From the NCBI RefSeq assembly GCF_002218025.2, contig NZ_AP018681.1:372001-436000 (forward strand): a stretch of 64,000 bases of DNA, written 5' to 3'. Below the pieces are notes generated by a model that was given only the letters and a program-made list of their open reading frames with translations, did no database searches and was not told the DNA's origin. The translations under genes were made by a program, and so were the position numbers. Positions 1-9,173 of the stretch are shown in pieces. This DNA comes from Vibrio casei. GTDB taxonomy: Bacteria > Pseudomonadota > Gammaproteobacteria > Enterobacterales > Vibrionaceae. Numbering within the stretch: the stretch's first letter is position 1; every line of letters begins with the position of its first letter.

Positions 1-260
1 GTTTTACCACCATTACTAACGTGGTAGCTTTTCGCTAGGGCAGGTAATAATTGCCCCTGAGGATTAACATTAAGCAGCGTTTCGATGACTTGCATTCGTG
101 TGAATAAATAGCCATTAGAGGAAGGATCAATATTGGTAAACTCTAGACTGCCCGCAATAGATAATGTGTTTGAGCGATTAGGTTCAGGGGTTTCATTTGC
201 ATAAATCACGGTACTTAAGCAGGCGCAAGCGAGAAAAAGAGAAGTTTTTATGTTTAACAT
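1..260 (-). CDS. ABC transporter periplasmic solute-binding protein, family 5 (N-terminal part, cut by window edge)
   Basis: Reading the minus strand from an ATG at 260 gives an open frame of 86 codons that runs off the left edge. It starts with a hydrophobic signal peptide of about 20 residues ending near VIYANE. Next comes a stretch (FTNIDPSSNGYLFTRMQ, then ETLLNVNPQGQLLPALAKSY) typical of the N-terminus of peptide/nickel-type (SBP_bac_5, NikA/OppA-like) binding proteins, where a phrase like 'LVKYQADGSVIPWLAKSW' occurs. It would deliver a substrate, possibly nickel or a peptide, to an ABC permease encoded to the left of the window. The ligand cannot be told from this fragment. Confidence 0.72.
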   Translation of the reverse strand, partial: MLNIKTSLFLACACLSTVIYANETPEPNRSNTLSIAGSLEFTNIDPSSNGYLFTRMQVIETLLNVNPQGQLLPALAKSYHVSNGGK

Positions 261-587
261 TTAAAGGGGTCTTATTTAAGATTGAATTTATCGTTATGTT
301 ATAACATATCAAACGAATGGCAATCGACACTTGTAACAAAATGTAAGCATTTTATTTCGAGGGGGAGTGGTAATACGATTTTTGGGTGTAAACCAATGCT
401 AATATTAGAGATATGGCTCATTGTTGCGGTCATCTTATCGTGTGGAGAGTCGCTAAAATAATAACGATATTCATAATTAAGGCCACCAAATGTGACCTTA
501 ATTTTTTTAGTTGATAAAAGCTTTTTAGTAGACTAAAGCTGAGGTGTTTACTTCCACGCTCATGGAGCGATCATATTGAAACAAAGC
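261..587. other. Intergenic region between the solute-binding protein and solA
   Basis: No convincing coding frame here. The right part holds a hairpin (519-540) that may terminate the solA transcript. The left part, AT-rich and directly upstream of the minus-strand ATG at 260, should carry the promoter of the solute-binding protein gene; I cannot assign -35/-10 boxes with confidence. Confidence 0.5.
519..540 (-). terminator. Possible terminator downstream of solA
   Basis: On the minus strand AGCTTTAGT pairs with ACTAAAAAGCT (two-base bulge), and is followed by a T-rich stretch. It lies about 48 bp past the solA stop codon. The bulge makes it a modest candidate. Confidence 0.4.
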
Positions 588-1715
588 TTATAAGGTAAAG
601 CGGGACATGGAAAAAAGATTAATATCATATTGAAGCGGTTTCTCCAGAATAAGATCACTGACGATTTCCCCAATGACACTACTAAACTTAAAACCATGAC
701 CTGAAAATCCCGACGCTATAATAATATTGTCATTCTCAGGGTGACGATCGATGATGAAGTTCTCATCAGGTGTCATAGTGTACATGCAGGTTTTACCCAT
801 TTTGAGTGATTCAACATTCGGCATATGTTTTGCTAATAATGCACGAAGGTCATGGCTATCATTATCGAAATCAAAAGGCGCTATTTCTCCATTAGGGTCT
901 TGAACTTCTCCGAGGTCATGACGGCCAATTTTTAGTCCTGCGCCATCGATGCTCGGAAAACCATAATAGATCCCTTCATCTGTAGTAAAAGAAAAAGCAG
1001 GGAATACCTCTTGCCCATATTGTGATTCTGGGGCATTAAACCAAGCAAATGTTTTTCGGGTTGGTTGAATTGGGAGGTTGAGTGATAGCATTTTTAATAG
1101 GTTATGAGACCAAGCTCCAGCGGATATCACGATTTTATCAGCATGAAACGTTTTGTTATTGGCGGTGATTGCTATCTTGTCACTTTGAGGCTGAATATCG
1201 GTGACTTTATGATGAGGCAAAAGGATGGCGCCATGCACGATCGCAAGATCTCGGTAAGCTTGAATAGAGGCTTCGCATTTCAATACGCCTGAAGTCGATT
1301 CAAAACAACCAATATATTTTTCTGGAATGTCTAAACCGGGAAAGCGGGTATTTATTTGTTCGGCGCTAAGTATTTCTATCGGAAGTTTGTATTTCTTTGC
1401 ACTAGCAATCAGCATTTCAATGAATGATGATTCTTTAGATCCAATATTCAATACCCCTGTTTTTAAGAATAAAGATCGTCCGGTTTGTTGTTCTAACGCT
1501 TCCCATAATACTTTGGCACGTAACGCTAATGGCACATATTCTTCACCTTCGCCATAGGCGTAACGAATGATGCGGGTTTCACCATGGTGACTTGCATGAG
1601 AATGGGGAGGATCAAAAGCATCCAGTAATAAAACCTTCTTTCCTTCTTTGGCAAGAAAATAGCCGGTAGCCATTCCCATGGAACCTGCGCCGATGATTAC
1701 CACATCATAATTCAT
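588..1715 (-). CDS. solA: FAD-dependent N-methyl amino acid oxidase, SolA/MTOX family
   Basis: 375 residues, close to E. coli SolA (N-methyl-L-tryptophan oxidase, 372 aa), which oxidatively demethylates N-methyl amino acids to the free amino acid, formaldehyde and H2O2. The N-terminus has the dinucleotide-binding loop GAGSMG and then PPHSHASHHGETRIIRYAYGEGE, very like SolA. Near the C-terminus GKTCMYTMTPDENFIID carries the Cys that binds FAD covalently in this family, followed by GFSGHGFKF. The true substrate may be another secondary amine (sarcosine, pipecolate or N-methyl amino acids). It lies 83 bp after the MarR-like gene, on the same strand as the TRAP transporter genes, so it may be co-transcribed and act on an imported amino acid derivative. 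Confidence 0.85.
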   Translation of the reverse strand: MNYDVVIIGAGSMGMATGYFLAKEGKKVLLLDAFDPPHSHASHHGETRIIRYAYGEGEEYVPLALRAKVLWEALEQQTGRSLFLKTGVLNIGSKESSFIEMLIASAKKYKLPIEILSAEQINTRFPGLDIPEKYIGCFESTSGVLKCEASIQAYRDLAIVHGAILLPHHKVTDIQPQSDKIAITANNKTFHADKIVISAGAWSHNLLKMLSLNLPIQPTRKTFAWFNAPESQYGQEVFPAFSFTTDEGIYYGFPSIDGAGLKIGRHDLGEVQDPNGEIAPFDFDNDSHDLRALLAKHMPNVESLKMGKTCMYTMTPDENFIIDRHPENDNIIIASGFSGHGFKFSSVIGEIVSDLILEKPLQYDINLFSMSRFTL

Positions 1716-1798
1716 GAATTCTCTATTCCTGTTCTTGAAACAATTTGTTTCTATATCCTACTGTTTTACTGAATGTAAGCAATGCGTGTATTCTTATT

Positions 1799-2323
1799 TT
1801 ACAATGACCGCACTGCTCGTGAAGCTTGGTCATAAAAGCCGGATAAGGTGCGCATTAGTGTTGCTACATCACCTAGCTGGTCGTTGATGTTCATGGTTTT
1901 GAGTGCCTCGACGAGACATTGTTCTCGTACATCGCGGTAGTGGTTGCAAAATGCTTCGCCGGATGAGGTGATGGTATAAAAGGTATCTTTCCCTTGTCTT
2001 GTACTGGTAACTAATTCAAGTTTTACGAGTTTTCGTACTGAATAAGAGACGGTATGAAGGTCATCAATATTGAGAGTAAATGCAACATCGGCAATGCGTT
2101 TTGGTCGATTCCGATGATAAATATTATGGACAACTAAAATATCGAGAGGGCTTAATTCTGACATTCCAGATGTGGTGCTGCATGATTGCATCCAGCGTTG
2201 AAAAGCATTGTTCATCATGGTTAATGCATATTCAAATTCACTTAATGTCATCGCATCGCTATTGGCTAAATGAGAAGAGGAAACAATCGGTAAATGCTCA
2301 TTTTGGCCTTGTTTATTCGTCAT
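1799..2323 (-). CDS. MarR-like winged-helix transcriptional regulator
   Basis: 174 residues with a predicted winged helix in the middle (LSPLDILVVHNIYHRNRPKRIADVAFTL, then a recognition-helix region DDLHTVSYSVRKLVKLELV and a wing STRQGKDTFYTITSSG). It resembles the COG5631-type MarR-related regulators often found beside TRAP transporter genes. The gene starts 4 bp after the dctM stop, so it is almost certainly in the dctPQM operon. It probably senses the transported substrate or a metabolite and may control both this operon and the divergent pxpABC genes; that target assignment is inference. Confidence 0.8.
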   Translation of the reverse strand: MTNKQGQNEHLPIVSSSHLANSDAMTLSEFEYALTMMNNAFQRWMQSCSTTSGMSELSPLDILVVHNIYHRNRPKRIADVAFTLNIDDLHTVSYSVRKLVKLELVTSTRQGKDTFYTITSSGEAFCNHYRDVREQCLVEALKTMNINDQLGDVATLMRTLSGFYDQASRAVRSL

Positions 2324-2327
2324 GATG

Positions 2328-3632
2328 TTATCCTTTGGTCATGGTGGTTGGTAGCCAAGTGACAATGTCTGGAAATAGGGTAATGACAACGACAGCAGCC
2401 ATTAATAAAAAGAAGAATGGTAAGGCAGCCTTGGCTACGTAAAGAATGTTTTTTCCCGTAAGGCTTTGGATTACAAATAGATTAAAACCTACGGGTGGCG
2501 TAATTTGAGACATCTCAACCACTAAGACAATGTAAATTCCAAACCATAAAGGATCGATACCAGCTTGCATCACCATAGGTAATACCACTGACGTTGTCAG
2601 AACTACTACTGAAATTCCATCGAGGAAACAGCCTAAAATCACAAATAATATTGTTAGTAAAAATAACAACATATAAGGTGACAGTTGCATGATGGCGATT
2701 TGTTCAGCGAGCATTCTTGGTAGGCCAATAAACCCCATCGCGACGGTTAAAAAGGCTGCACCAGCAAGAATGAATAGAATCATACAAGAGGTTTTTACGG
2801 CGCCAAGTAAGCTGGTCTTAAATGTTTCCCACGTTAAGCTTCGACTAGTGAGGGCTAAAATTAATGAACCTAAAACACCAAATGATGCTGCCTCTGTTGG
2901 TGTGGTGATGCCCGCGTAAATTGAACCTAAAACAAATATAACTAAACATGCCACCGGAACAAGTTTTAGTAAGGCTTTGAATTTTGTGGGTATGGAGTAA
3001 TAAGTATTATCTACGGGCATACGGGTTTTATTTTTTACTGACCAAAAAATAGTGTAACCGATAAACATTAATACCAACATGAGGCCGGGTAGAGCGCCTG
3101 CAATAAATAAACGGCTAATTGAGACTTCAGCCGACACACCATAGACAATTAAAATGATGGAAGGTGGGATTAGTAGTCCTAATGTTCCGGAACCTGCCAG
3201 TGTACCAATGGCCATTTTATCGTCGTACCCTTTACGTTTAAGCTCGGGTAATGTCATTTTACCAATGGTGGCTGCGGTCGCAGCAGATGAACCTGATACA
3301 GCTGCGAACATGCCACAACTTAGGATATTAACGTGCAACAAAGCGCCAGGGATTCGGCTTAACCAAGGTGTTAATCCTTCAAAAAGATCTTGGGATAAAC
3401 GTGTACGGAATAAAATTTCGCCCATCCAAATGAACAAAGGAAGCGCAGCAAGAGACCAATCAGATACCGTTCCCCACGTTGTCGTGGCATAAATGAGTCC
3501 AAAAGAATCATTGCCAATTAATAACATTCCTACGGCGGCAACTGAAATAAGTGATAGCGCAACCCATGTACCACTGGCAAGAAGGGTAAATAAAACCACC
3601 AGTAGTATGGCTCCAATCGACAACTCATTCAT
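2328..3632 (-). CDS. dctM: TRAP transporter large permease subunit (DctM)
   Basis: 434 residues from the ATG at 3632 (MNELSIGAILLVVLF). The frame stays open 67 codons further upstream, but that part overlaps dctQ and is not hydrophobic in the family manner, so I reject it. The protein has about 12 membrane segments and family motifs such as SGSSAATAATIGKMTLPELKRKGYD, GTLGLLIPPSIILIVYG and MSQITPPVGFNLFVIQSLTG. DctM is the ion-driven permease of tripartite ATP-independent periplasmic transporters; it works with DctQ and the binding protein DctP. Its start overlaps the dctQ stop by 8 bp (ATGAATGA), suggesting translational coupling. Confidence 0.93.
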   Translation of the reverse strand: MNELSIGAILLVVLFTLLASGTWVALSLISVAAVGMLLIGNDSFGLIYATTTWGTVSDWSLAALPLFIWMGEILFRTRLSQDLFEGLTPWLSRIPGALLHVNILSCGMFAAVSGSSAATAATIGKMTLPELKRKGYDDKMAIGTLAGSGTLGLLIPPSIILIVYGVSAEVSISRLFIAGALPGLMLVLMFIGYTIFWSVKNKTRMPVDNTYYSIPTKFKALLKLVPVACLVIFVLGSIYAGITTPTEAASFGVLGSLILALTSRSLTWETFKTSLLGAVKTSCMILFILAGAAFLTVAMGFIGLPRMLAEQIAIMQLSPYMLLFLLTILFVILGCFLDGISVVVLTTSVVLPMVMQAGIDPLWFGIYIVLVVEMSQITPPVGFNLFVIQSLTGKNILYVAKAALPFFFLLMAAVVVITLFPDIVTWLPTTMTKG

Positions 3633-4176
3633 GATGTTTTCCCTCGGATGATATCTGTATGGTTTCAGATTCAGCGAGCATTTCTTCGTCAGATTTTGGT
3701 ATGGGTGTTTTAAATAGCCAGCTACACACAGAACTATCGATGACGGCAATTGCAAAAATAGTAGCACCAATTGACATAGGAAGTTGAACTGCCCATAACG
3801 GCATTGGAATATAACCAGAAGTGACTTCTTCAAATACCCAAGATTCCCAAACCATGTAGCCTAACTGGTAGGAAAGGTAGCTGACTAAGCATGCCGCTAA
3901 GGTTAATACACTGCGATCAACCCACAGCAATGTATTTTTAGATAGTCGAGAGGTAAATAAACTCACACGAATATGTGTGCCACTGCGAAAGGCATAGGCA
4001 AGCGCAAGAAAGCTAGACGATGCTAATAAATAACCGGCAAAGTCATCACTGGACGGAATGACAATACCAAGCCATCGGCCGACTACTCTGGCAAGGATCA
4101 CAAGGCAAATAAGAATAATACTTAGCCCTGAAATCGCACCTGCGCTTAAATAGATTCTGTCTAACATGGCACGCAT
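3625..4176 (-). CDS. dctQ: TRAP transporter small permease subunit (DctQ)
   Basis: 183 residues with four predicted membrane helices, starting MRAMLDRIYLSAGAISGLSIILICLVILARVVGRW, and the usual DctQ segment PSSDDFAGYLLASSSFLALAYAFRSGTHIRV. The small subunit forms the integral membrane complex with DctM. The start at 4176 has an AAGGAA ribosome binding site about 8 nt upstream. The charged C-terminal tail is longer than the membrane core needs. It lies 71 bp after dctP and overlaps dctM, in the operon dctP-dctQ-dctM. Confidence 0.9.
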   Translation of the reverse strand: MRAMLDRIYLSAGAISGLSIILICLVILARVVGRWLGIVIPSSDDFAGYLLASSSFLALAYAFRSGTHIRVSLFTSRLSKNTLLWVDRSVLTLAACLVSYLSYQLGYMVWESWVFEEVTSGYIPMPLWAVQLPMSIGATIFAIAVIDSSVCSWLFKTPIPKSDEEMLAESETIQISSEGKHHE

Positions 4177-4247
4177 ATAGAATTCCTTGTTTATTTACCG
4201 CCGTCTCTATTTAAAACAGCCAATGTTGAAAGCCATTTGTAGATGGC

Positions 4248-5243
4248 TTATTGTTGTTCTTGATAATCGGCAAGTACGATTTTATCTTCAACGCTGGCTT
4301 CTTCAGCCCATTCTTTCGTCATAACATCGCCTACCGCTTTTAAGGACGACATCAATTTTGCACTCGGCTTAGACACGTTAATGCCTTTATCTGCCAACAT
4401 TTGAGTTTTTTCTGCAGTTTCTTTTATTGCCATATCCCAACCACGGTTTTCTGCTTTTTCCGACATACTTAATAGCGAGGTTTGGACATCTTTAGGTAAG
4501 CGTTTAAAGGCGCGTTTATTCACAATGACCATATTTTTAGGGATCCACGCTTGAACGTCCGTATAATTTTTTAGGTAATCCCAAGATTGACTGCTCACAC
4601 CGGTTGTTGGCGAGGTCATCATCATATCGATAATTCCTGTTGAAAAAGCCTGAGGAATTTCAACGGTTTGAACGGTTGTTGGTATTGCCCCTAATAAGAC
4701 AGATAAGCGAGATAGGGTTGGGCTGTAAGCGCGCATTTTCCCACCTTTTAAGTCATCAATAGAGTTAATAGGATTTTTGCTGTATATGCCTTGAGGTGGC
4801 CAAGGAACAGAGTAAAGAAGCATCATGCCATCTTTATCCAATTTTTTTTCTAACGTTGATTTAGAAGCTGCGTAAAGCGCTTTAGCTTGCTCAAAATTAG
4901 TGGCAAGAAAAGGGATATTGTCGAGCTTATAGATAGGATCACTGTTACCAAGAATACCAATGAAAACTTCACCAATTGGTACTTGTTGGGTACGAACCGC
5001 ACGAGCAATTTCGGTATGTTTGATAAGAGAAGCACCTGAATGCACAACGATTTCAAGCTCACCATTAGTCGCTTCTTTTACATCTTTAGCAAACTGGATC
5101 ACGTTTTGTGTGTGGTGAGTGGCATCGACATAAGGGGTTGCCATGTCCCACCGAGTAGCAGCAAAGCTTGAAAGGCTAGTTAACATCGCTATTGAAATGA
5201 GAGATTTCTTTAGTAATGTATTGGTTAATCTGGATTTAATCAT
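4248..5243 (-). CDS. dctP: TRAP transporter periplasmic solute-binding protein (DctP)
   Basis: 331 residues. A signal peptide ends near LSSFA-ATRWD. The mature protein has the DctP pattern: FAKDVKEATNGELEIVVHSGASL, then PFLATNFEQAKALY, then LKGGKMRAYSPTLSRLSVLLGA with the conserved Arg that usually clamps a substrate carboxylate, and ALSTG-like QAFSTGIIDMMMTS. The divergent 5-oxoprolinase genes suggest pyroglutamate as ligand; a pyroglutamate-binding DctP subfamily is known from Bordetella. Ligand choice is inference from context. The start is preceded by a strong GAGGAAAAAGGA ribosome binding site. Confidence 0.9.
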   Translation of the reverse strand: MIKSRLTNTLLKKSLISIAMLTSLSSFAATRWDMATPYVDATHHTQNVIQFAKDVKEATNGELEIVVHSGASLIKHTEIARAVRTQQVPIGEVFIGILGNSDPIYKLDNIPFLATNFEQAKALYAASKSTLEKKLDKDGMMLLYSVPWPPQGIYSKNPINSIDDLKGGKMRAYSPTLSRLSVLLGAIPTTVQTVEIPQAFSTGIIDMMMTSPTTGVSSQSWDYLKNYTDVQAWIPKNMVIVNKRAFKRLPKDVQTSLLSMSEKAENRGWDMAIKETAEKTQMLADKGINVSKPSAKLMSSLKAVGDVMTKEWAEEASVEDKIVLADYQEQQ

Positions 5244-5391
5244 TCCTTTTTCCTCTATGGTCTATCCGTGAATATTATTTTTATTATTGAGCTGAGGAAA
5301 GGAAGCTATCTAGGCTTCAAATGATGCCATCAACGTTCAATATTTACTCAATTGTCGCTTGTTATTTATACCATAACTATATTTAAACAAA

Positions 5392-5419
5392 TTGACAACA
5401 TTTTAAAAACGAATAGGAT
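5392..5419 (+). promoter_or_regulatory. Predicted sigma-70 promoter for pxpABC
   Basis: TTGACA at 5392-5397 and TAGGAT at 5414-5419 are separated by 16 bp, about 75 bp upstream of the pxpA start. The 250-bp gap also has to hold the promoter of the divergent dctPQM operon, so regulation in common is plausible. Prediction from motif match only. Confidence 0.5.
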
Positions 5420-5493
5420 ACAAATTACATCCACTTTATTTTTATGGTGGTTATTTAGTCATGTGATGAAATAATGATTAGGGAGTGAGGGGC

Positions 5494-6222
5494 ATGAAAC
5501 TGAACTGCGATCTTGGTGAAAGCTATGGAATATGGTTACTTGGGCGAGATGAAGCCGTGATGCCCTACATTGATATGGCAAATATAGCTTGTGGCTTTCA
5601 TGCTTCTGATCCTGACGTAATGGCCACGACGATACAATCGGCAATTAAGCATAATGTATTGATTGGGGCTCACCCTGGTTATGAAGATAAAAAAGGATTT
5701 GGTCGTCGTTCTATTTCTCATACTCATAATGAATTAAAGCATTTAATGATGTATCAAATTGGTGCCATGGAAGGGTTATGTCGGCTTTATGGTGGTGAGA
5801 TAGCGTATGTTAAACCTCATGGTGCCTTGTATAACGATATGATGGCGAATGAATGTATTTATCGAGCCATCATTGAAGCGATTGCACAGTCAAAACTTGA
5901 TATCCCATTAATGATTTTGGCACAAGTAGATAGGGTTAATTATCAGAATATCGCTCAAGAAAATGGTGTGTCATTGCTATTTGAGGCTTTTGCAGACCGT
6001 GCTTATGATGCTCAAGGATATTTAGTATCAAGGCAGATTGAAGGGGCGGTATACCATGATGAACAGAAAATCATTGATCAGGTCATTATGTTGGTAGAAA
6101 AAGGCACAGTGCAAACTTTAGATGGAAAAGAAATCACCTTACAAGCCGATACGGTGTGCGTGCATGGAGATAACGATAAATCGGTAGAAATAATTGGCCG
6201 ATTAAGAAAGGCATTAGGTTAA
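5494..6222 (+). CDS. pxpA: 5-oxoprolinase subunit A (LamB/YcsF family)
   Basis: 242 residues from ATG 5494. Family hallmarks are the N-terminal MKLNCDLGESYG, NIACGFHASDPDVM, GAHPGYEDKKGFGRR, YVKPHGALYND and VCVHGDN. PxpA, PxpB and PxpC together hydrolyse 5-oxo-L-proline (pyroglutamate) to glutamate using ATP in the cytoplasm. A GTG at 5485 is in frame, but the ATG at 5494 gives the normal family N-terminus and has GGGAGTGAGGGG before it. First gene of pxpA-pxpB-pxpC. Confidence 0.93.
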   Translation: MKLNCDLGESYGIWLLGRDEAVMPYIDMANIACGFHASDPDVMATTIQSAIKHNVLIGAHPGYEDKKGFGRRSISHTHNELKHLMMYQIGAMEGLCRLYGGEIAYVKPHGALYNDMMANECIYRAIIEAIAQSKLDIPLMILAQVDRVNYQNIAQENGVSLLFEAFADRAYDAQGYLVSRQIEGAVYHDEQKIIDQVIMLVEKGTVQTLDGKEITLQADTVCVHGDNDKSVEIIGRLRKALG

Positions 6223-6263
6223 TAATTCGCCACAGTGAAAAGTCAGTAAAATGAGGGTGAACA

Positions 6264-7013
6264 GTGAAGAAAATAAATGACATACAAGGTCAATCGCCAG
6301 AGAGTGCTAAACAAATGATTCGTCTTTCTGAAACGCATCTTATCGTGTATGTCAGCGATATTATTGATATTTCTCATGCGCCTAAATTGGCTTTATTGTG
6401 TCGCGATATTAAACAAACCTTCCCTGAATTGATCGATCTTATTCCTTCCTATACCAGCATCATGATTGAGTTTCACCCATGTATAACCAATGTAACGGCT
6501 CTGGAAAAGCATTTGAAGTTATCGTTGGATAAGTTTGAGCAATTAAAGCCGGTTGATCAACATGAATTGATTGAATTGCCTACCTATTACCACCCTGATG
6601 TTGCTCCTGATATTGAGTCCCTAGCGAAATGTCATGCACTGAGTCTTGATGACGTTATTCAGCTACACAGTGTACAAGAATATACCGTGTGTGCGATAGG
6701 TTTTGCCCCCGGGTTTGCCTTTTTAGGCACAGTGGATGAACGTATTTCGACCGCGAGACATATTGAGCCGCGTATGCGAGTTGCAAAAGGTAGTGTTGGT
6801 ATTGCCGATCAGCAAACCGCGGTATATCCAGCGGAGTCACCTGGAGGCTGGCAAATTATTGGTAATTGCCCAATAAATTTATTTGATCCTAGCGCTGACC
6901 CCATCACGCCTTTCAAAGTGGGCGATAAAGTGCGTTTTGTGCCAATTGACCGTGAAACGTTTATTGAGCTAGGTGGAGTATTAAAACGGCAACAAGTGGA
7001 GACCGAATCATGA
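6264..7013 (+). CDS. pxpB: 5-oxoprolinase subunit B
   Basis: 249 residues, GTG start. It belongs to the KipI/PxpB (allophanate hydrolase subunit 1) family: SYTSIMIEFHP, LPTYYHPDVAPDIESLAK, VCAIGFAPGFAFLG, and the C-terminal VGIADQQTAVYPAESPGGWQIIGNCPINLFDP. It pairs with PxpC to form the ATP-dependent part of 5-oxoprolinase. The gap to pxpA is 41 bp and it overlaps pxpC by 4 bp (ATGA). Confidence 0.92.
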   Translation: MKKINDIQGQSPESAKQMIRLSETHLIVYVSDIIDISHAPKLALLCRDIKQTFPELIDLIPSYTSIMIEFHPCITNVTALEKHLKLSLDKFEQLKPVDQHELIELPTYYHPDVAPDIESLAKCHALSLDDVIQLHSVQEYTVCAIGFAPGFAFLGTVDERISTARHIEPRMRVAKGSVGIADQQTAVYPAESPGGWQIIGNCPINLFDPSADPITPFKVGDKVRFVPIDRETFIELGGVLKRQQVETES

Positions 7014-7942
7014 ATGCGTTACGAGTATTGTCATCAGGGACGCTTTCTTTAGTTCAAGATCTTGGACGGCAAGGCGTAGGTCATTTGGGACTCAGCTCGG
7101 GCGGCCCTGTTGATTTACATGCCTTTTGTTGGGCAAATCGGTTACTTGGTAATGCTATTAATGCCTCTATGATTGAGATTACTCTAGGGCAGGTAAGCTT
7201 TAAGGCACAGTGTGATGTCATGCTGTCTTTAACTGGAGCCGATATGCCTGCCAATATTGATGGGCTTAATATTGAAAATTGGCGCTCGTTTTTGATGAAA
7301 AAAGGGCAAGTATTAAAATTAGGGTATGCACGTAAAGGGTTGAGATCTTATCTTGCGATTCAAAGCGGTATCGATGCTCCCAAAGTGTATGGAAGCAGTG
7401 CAACGGTTATTCGTAATCAGCTAGGAGGGCTAGTAAATTCTCAAGGCCAAGCATTACAAAACGGCGATATTATTCCCATCTGCAAACCACCGACAACTCG
7501 ATTAGAGCCGCAATTTGTCCCACCTCGTTTCATTCCTGATTACCCACAACAGGTCGATATTGGCGTGTTTGAAACCTATCAACATGATGCTTTTAACCAA
7601 ACTCAAAAAAATGAATTTTATTCAAACGTGTACACAGTGAGTGACAAATTGGATCGAATGGGAATTCGTTTACAAGGAAAGTCTATTTATTCAAACTGTC
7701 GTGGGATCATCTCTGAGGGTATTGCTCCAGGTTCCATTCAATTTCCACCTAATGGTCAGCCGATTATTCTTGCTTGTGACCGACAAACATTAGGTGGTTA
7801 CCCTAAAATAGGGTGTGTATCAAAAATGAGCTTAATGCGTTTGGCGCAGGTAAGACCGGGCACAGTACTGAACTTTTACTTAAGCGATATTGAAGAAGAG
7901 ACAGAAAAGTATTGTGAATTTATGCGCTTCTTCGGTTTGTAA
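7010..7942 (+). CDS. pxpC: 5-oxoprolinase subunit C
   Basis: 310 residues of the KipA/PxpC (biotin-dependent carboxyltransferase-like, allophanate hydrolase subunit 2) family. Visible signatures are LVQDLGRQGVGHLGLSSGGPVDLHAFCWANRLLGN, LSLTGADMPANI, SDKLDRMGIRLQG, ISEGIAPGSIQFPPNGQPIILACDRQTLGGYPKIG. It overlaps pxpB by 4 bp, so the subunits are translationally coupled. No specific transporter follows on this strand. Confidence 0.92.
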   Translation: MNALRVLSSGTLSLVQDLGRQGVGHLGLSSGGPVDLHAFCWANRLLGNAINASMIEITLGQVSFKAQCDVMLSLTGADMPANIDGLNIENWRSFLMKKGQVLKLGYARKGLRSYLAIQSGIDAPKVYGSSATVIRNQLGGLVNSQGQALQNGDIIPICKPPTTRLEPQFVPPRFIPDYPQQVDIGVFETYQHDAFNQTQKNEFYSNVYTVSDKLDRMGIRLQGKSIYSNCRGIISEGIAPGSIQFPPNGQPIILACDRQTLGGYPKIGCVSKMSLMRLAQVRPGTVLNFYLSDIEEETEKYCEFMRFFGL

Positions 7943-8114
7943 AGTAATGAAGTTAAGATAGCGATGAGATTTTACGGCAGTATTAACTATTGTTTTTCGT
8001 CAGCAGAAATAGAAAAAGCTCACAGAGCGTAGCATTGTTATCTTCGCACCATGAGCCAGCGCTAGTTATTTGCCTATTATCGTTTCCTCTATCGATAATT
8101 TAATCGTTCTTTTA

Positions 8115-9083
8115 TTAAGCTTCTTGGGTGTTTTTAGCTGAAGTATTGACACTGGATTTTGCCCAGTAACCGGCAAGAATGGATCCGCTGATATTGTGCC
8201 AAACCGAGAAAATAGTGCCAGCAATGGCTGCGGTTGGTGCAAAAAATTTCATCGCCAGCGCAGTGGCAAGGCCAGAGTTCTGTAAGCCCACTTCAAAGGC
8301 AATGGTACGACAAATCTTTTCATCAAAACCTAGTTTTTTAGGTATCCAATAACCGGCTAATAAGCCCGCAGAATTGTGTAAAACAACAGCTAATGCGACC
8401 ATCGGACCAACTTCAATTAATTTTCCAGAATTGAGCGCGACGACAATAGCAATGATCATTACAATGGCAGCCATTGAGATCAACGGCAAAATAGGATTGA
8501 GTTTTGTGATGTACTTATGAAAAAGCGAATTAATAAACACTCCGACTAAAACAGGGACTAAAACGACTTTTACTAAGCTAATGATCATTCCTGTTACGGG
8601 AATATCGACGGCTTTACCCGCCAGCGTTTCGACTAATAATGGCGTTAATAATACTCCTAGAAGCGTACTAATGGCTGTCATGGTAATTGAAAGCGCTACA
8701 TCACCTTTGGCCAAAAAGCACATCACATTACTGCTGGTGCCACCAGCCACACAGCCAACGAGTACGAGGCCGACCGTTAGATCTGCATCAAAGTTTAGTA
8801 ACATGGCGATAGCAAGCGCCACTAATGGCATGACTGAAAACTGTAATACGATTCCCGTGGTCACAGCCCCTATATTTTTACGAATATTTGAAAAATCTTT
8901 AGGGGTTAATGTTAAGCCCATTGCTAGCATAATGATGGTGAGCAAAGGGACTATAGATGCTTTTAACCCAACAAATATATCGGGTTGTATGAAAGCAAGG
9001 CCAGAAAAAAGAATGGCCCATATAGGGAATAGGTTGGTAATCGTCCTGATCATAATTTTTATCCATATTGTATTAGAGTACAC
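8115..9083 (-). CDS. BASS-family (bile acid:sodium symporter-like) transporter
   Basis: 322 residues from a GTG at 9083; an ATG at 9053 (MIRTITNLFPIWAILFSGL) would give 312 residues and fits the family N-terminus better, though neither has a good ribosome binding site. About ten membrane helices; motifs LTIIMLAMGLTLTPKDF, VGCVAGGTSSNVMCFLAKGDVALS and EVGLQNSGLATALAMKFF are typical of YocS/PanS-like BASS members that move organic anions with sodium. It converges on pxpC. A link to pyroglutamate metabolism is possible but not shown. Confidence 0.85.
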   Translation of the reverse strand: MYSNTIWIKIMIRTITNLFPIWAILFSGLAFIQPDIFVGLKASIVPLLTIIMLAMGLTLTPKDFSNIRKNIGAVTTGIVLQFSVMPLVALAIAMLLNFDADLTVGLVLVGCVAGGTSSNVMCFLAKGDVALSITMTAISTLLGVLLTPLLVETLAGKAVDIPVTGMIISLVKVVLVPVLVGVFINSLFHKYITKLNPILPLISMAAIVMIIAIVVALNSGKLIEVGPMVALAVVLHNSAGLLAGYWIPKKLGFDEKICRTIAFEVGLQNSGLATALAMKFFAPTAAIAGTIFSVWHNISGSILAGYWAKSSVNTSAKNTQEA

Positions 9084-9173
9084 ATAACTTAATCGAAGTT
9101 ATTTGGGTCTCATTAATTGAGCTATGTGGTATATTCTTTAGCGTTTTATAGATAACACTCTTTTACGTTGCTA

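Noticed and set aside
3633-3833. Upstream extension of the dctM reading frame (67 extra codons)
   Set aside because: It overlaps dctQ, lacks a ribosome site and the extra residues do not match DctM; the ATG at 3632 gives the family N-terminus.
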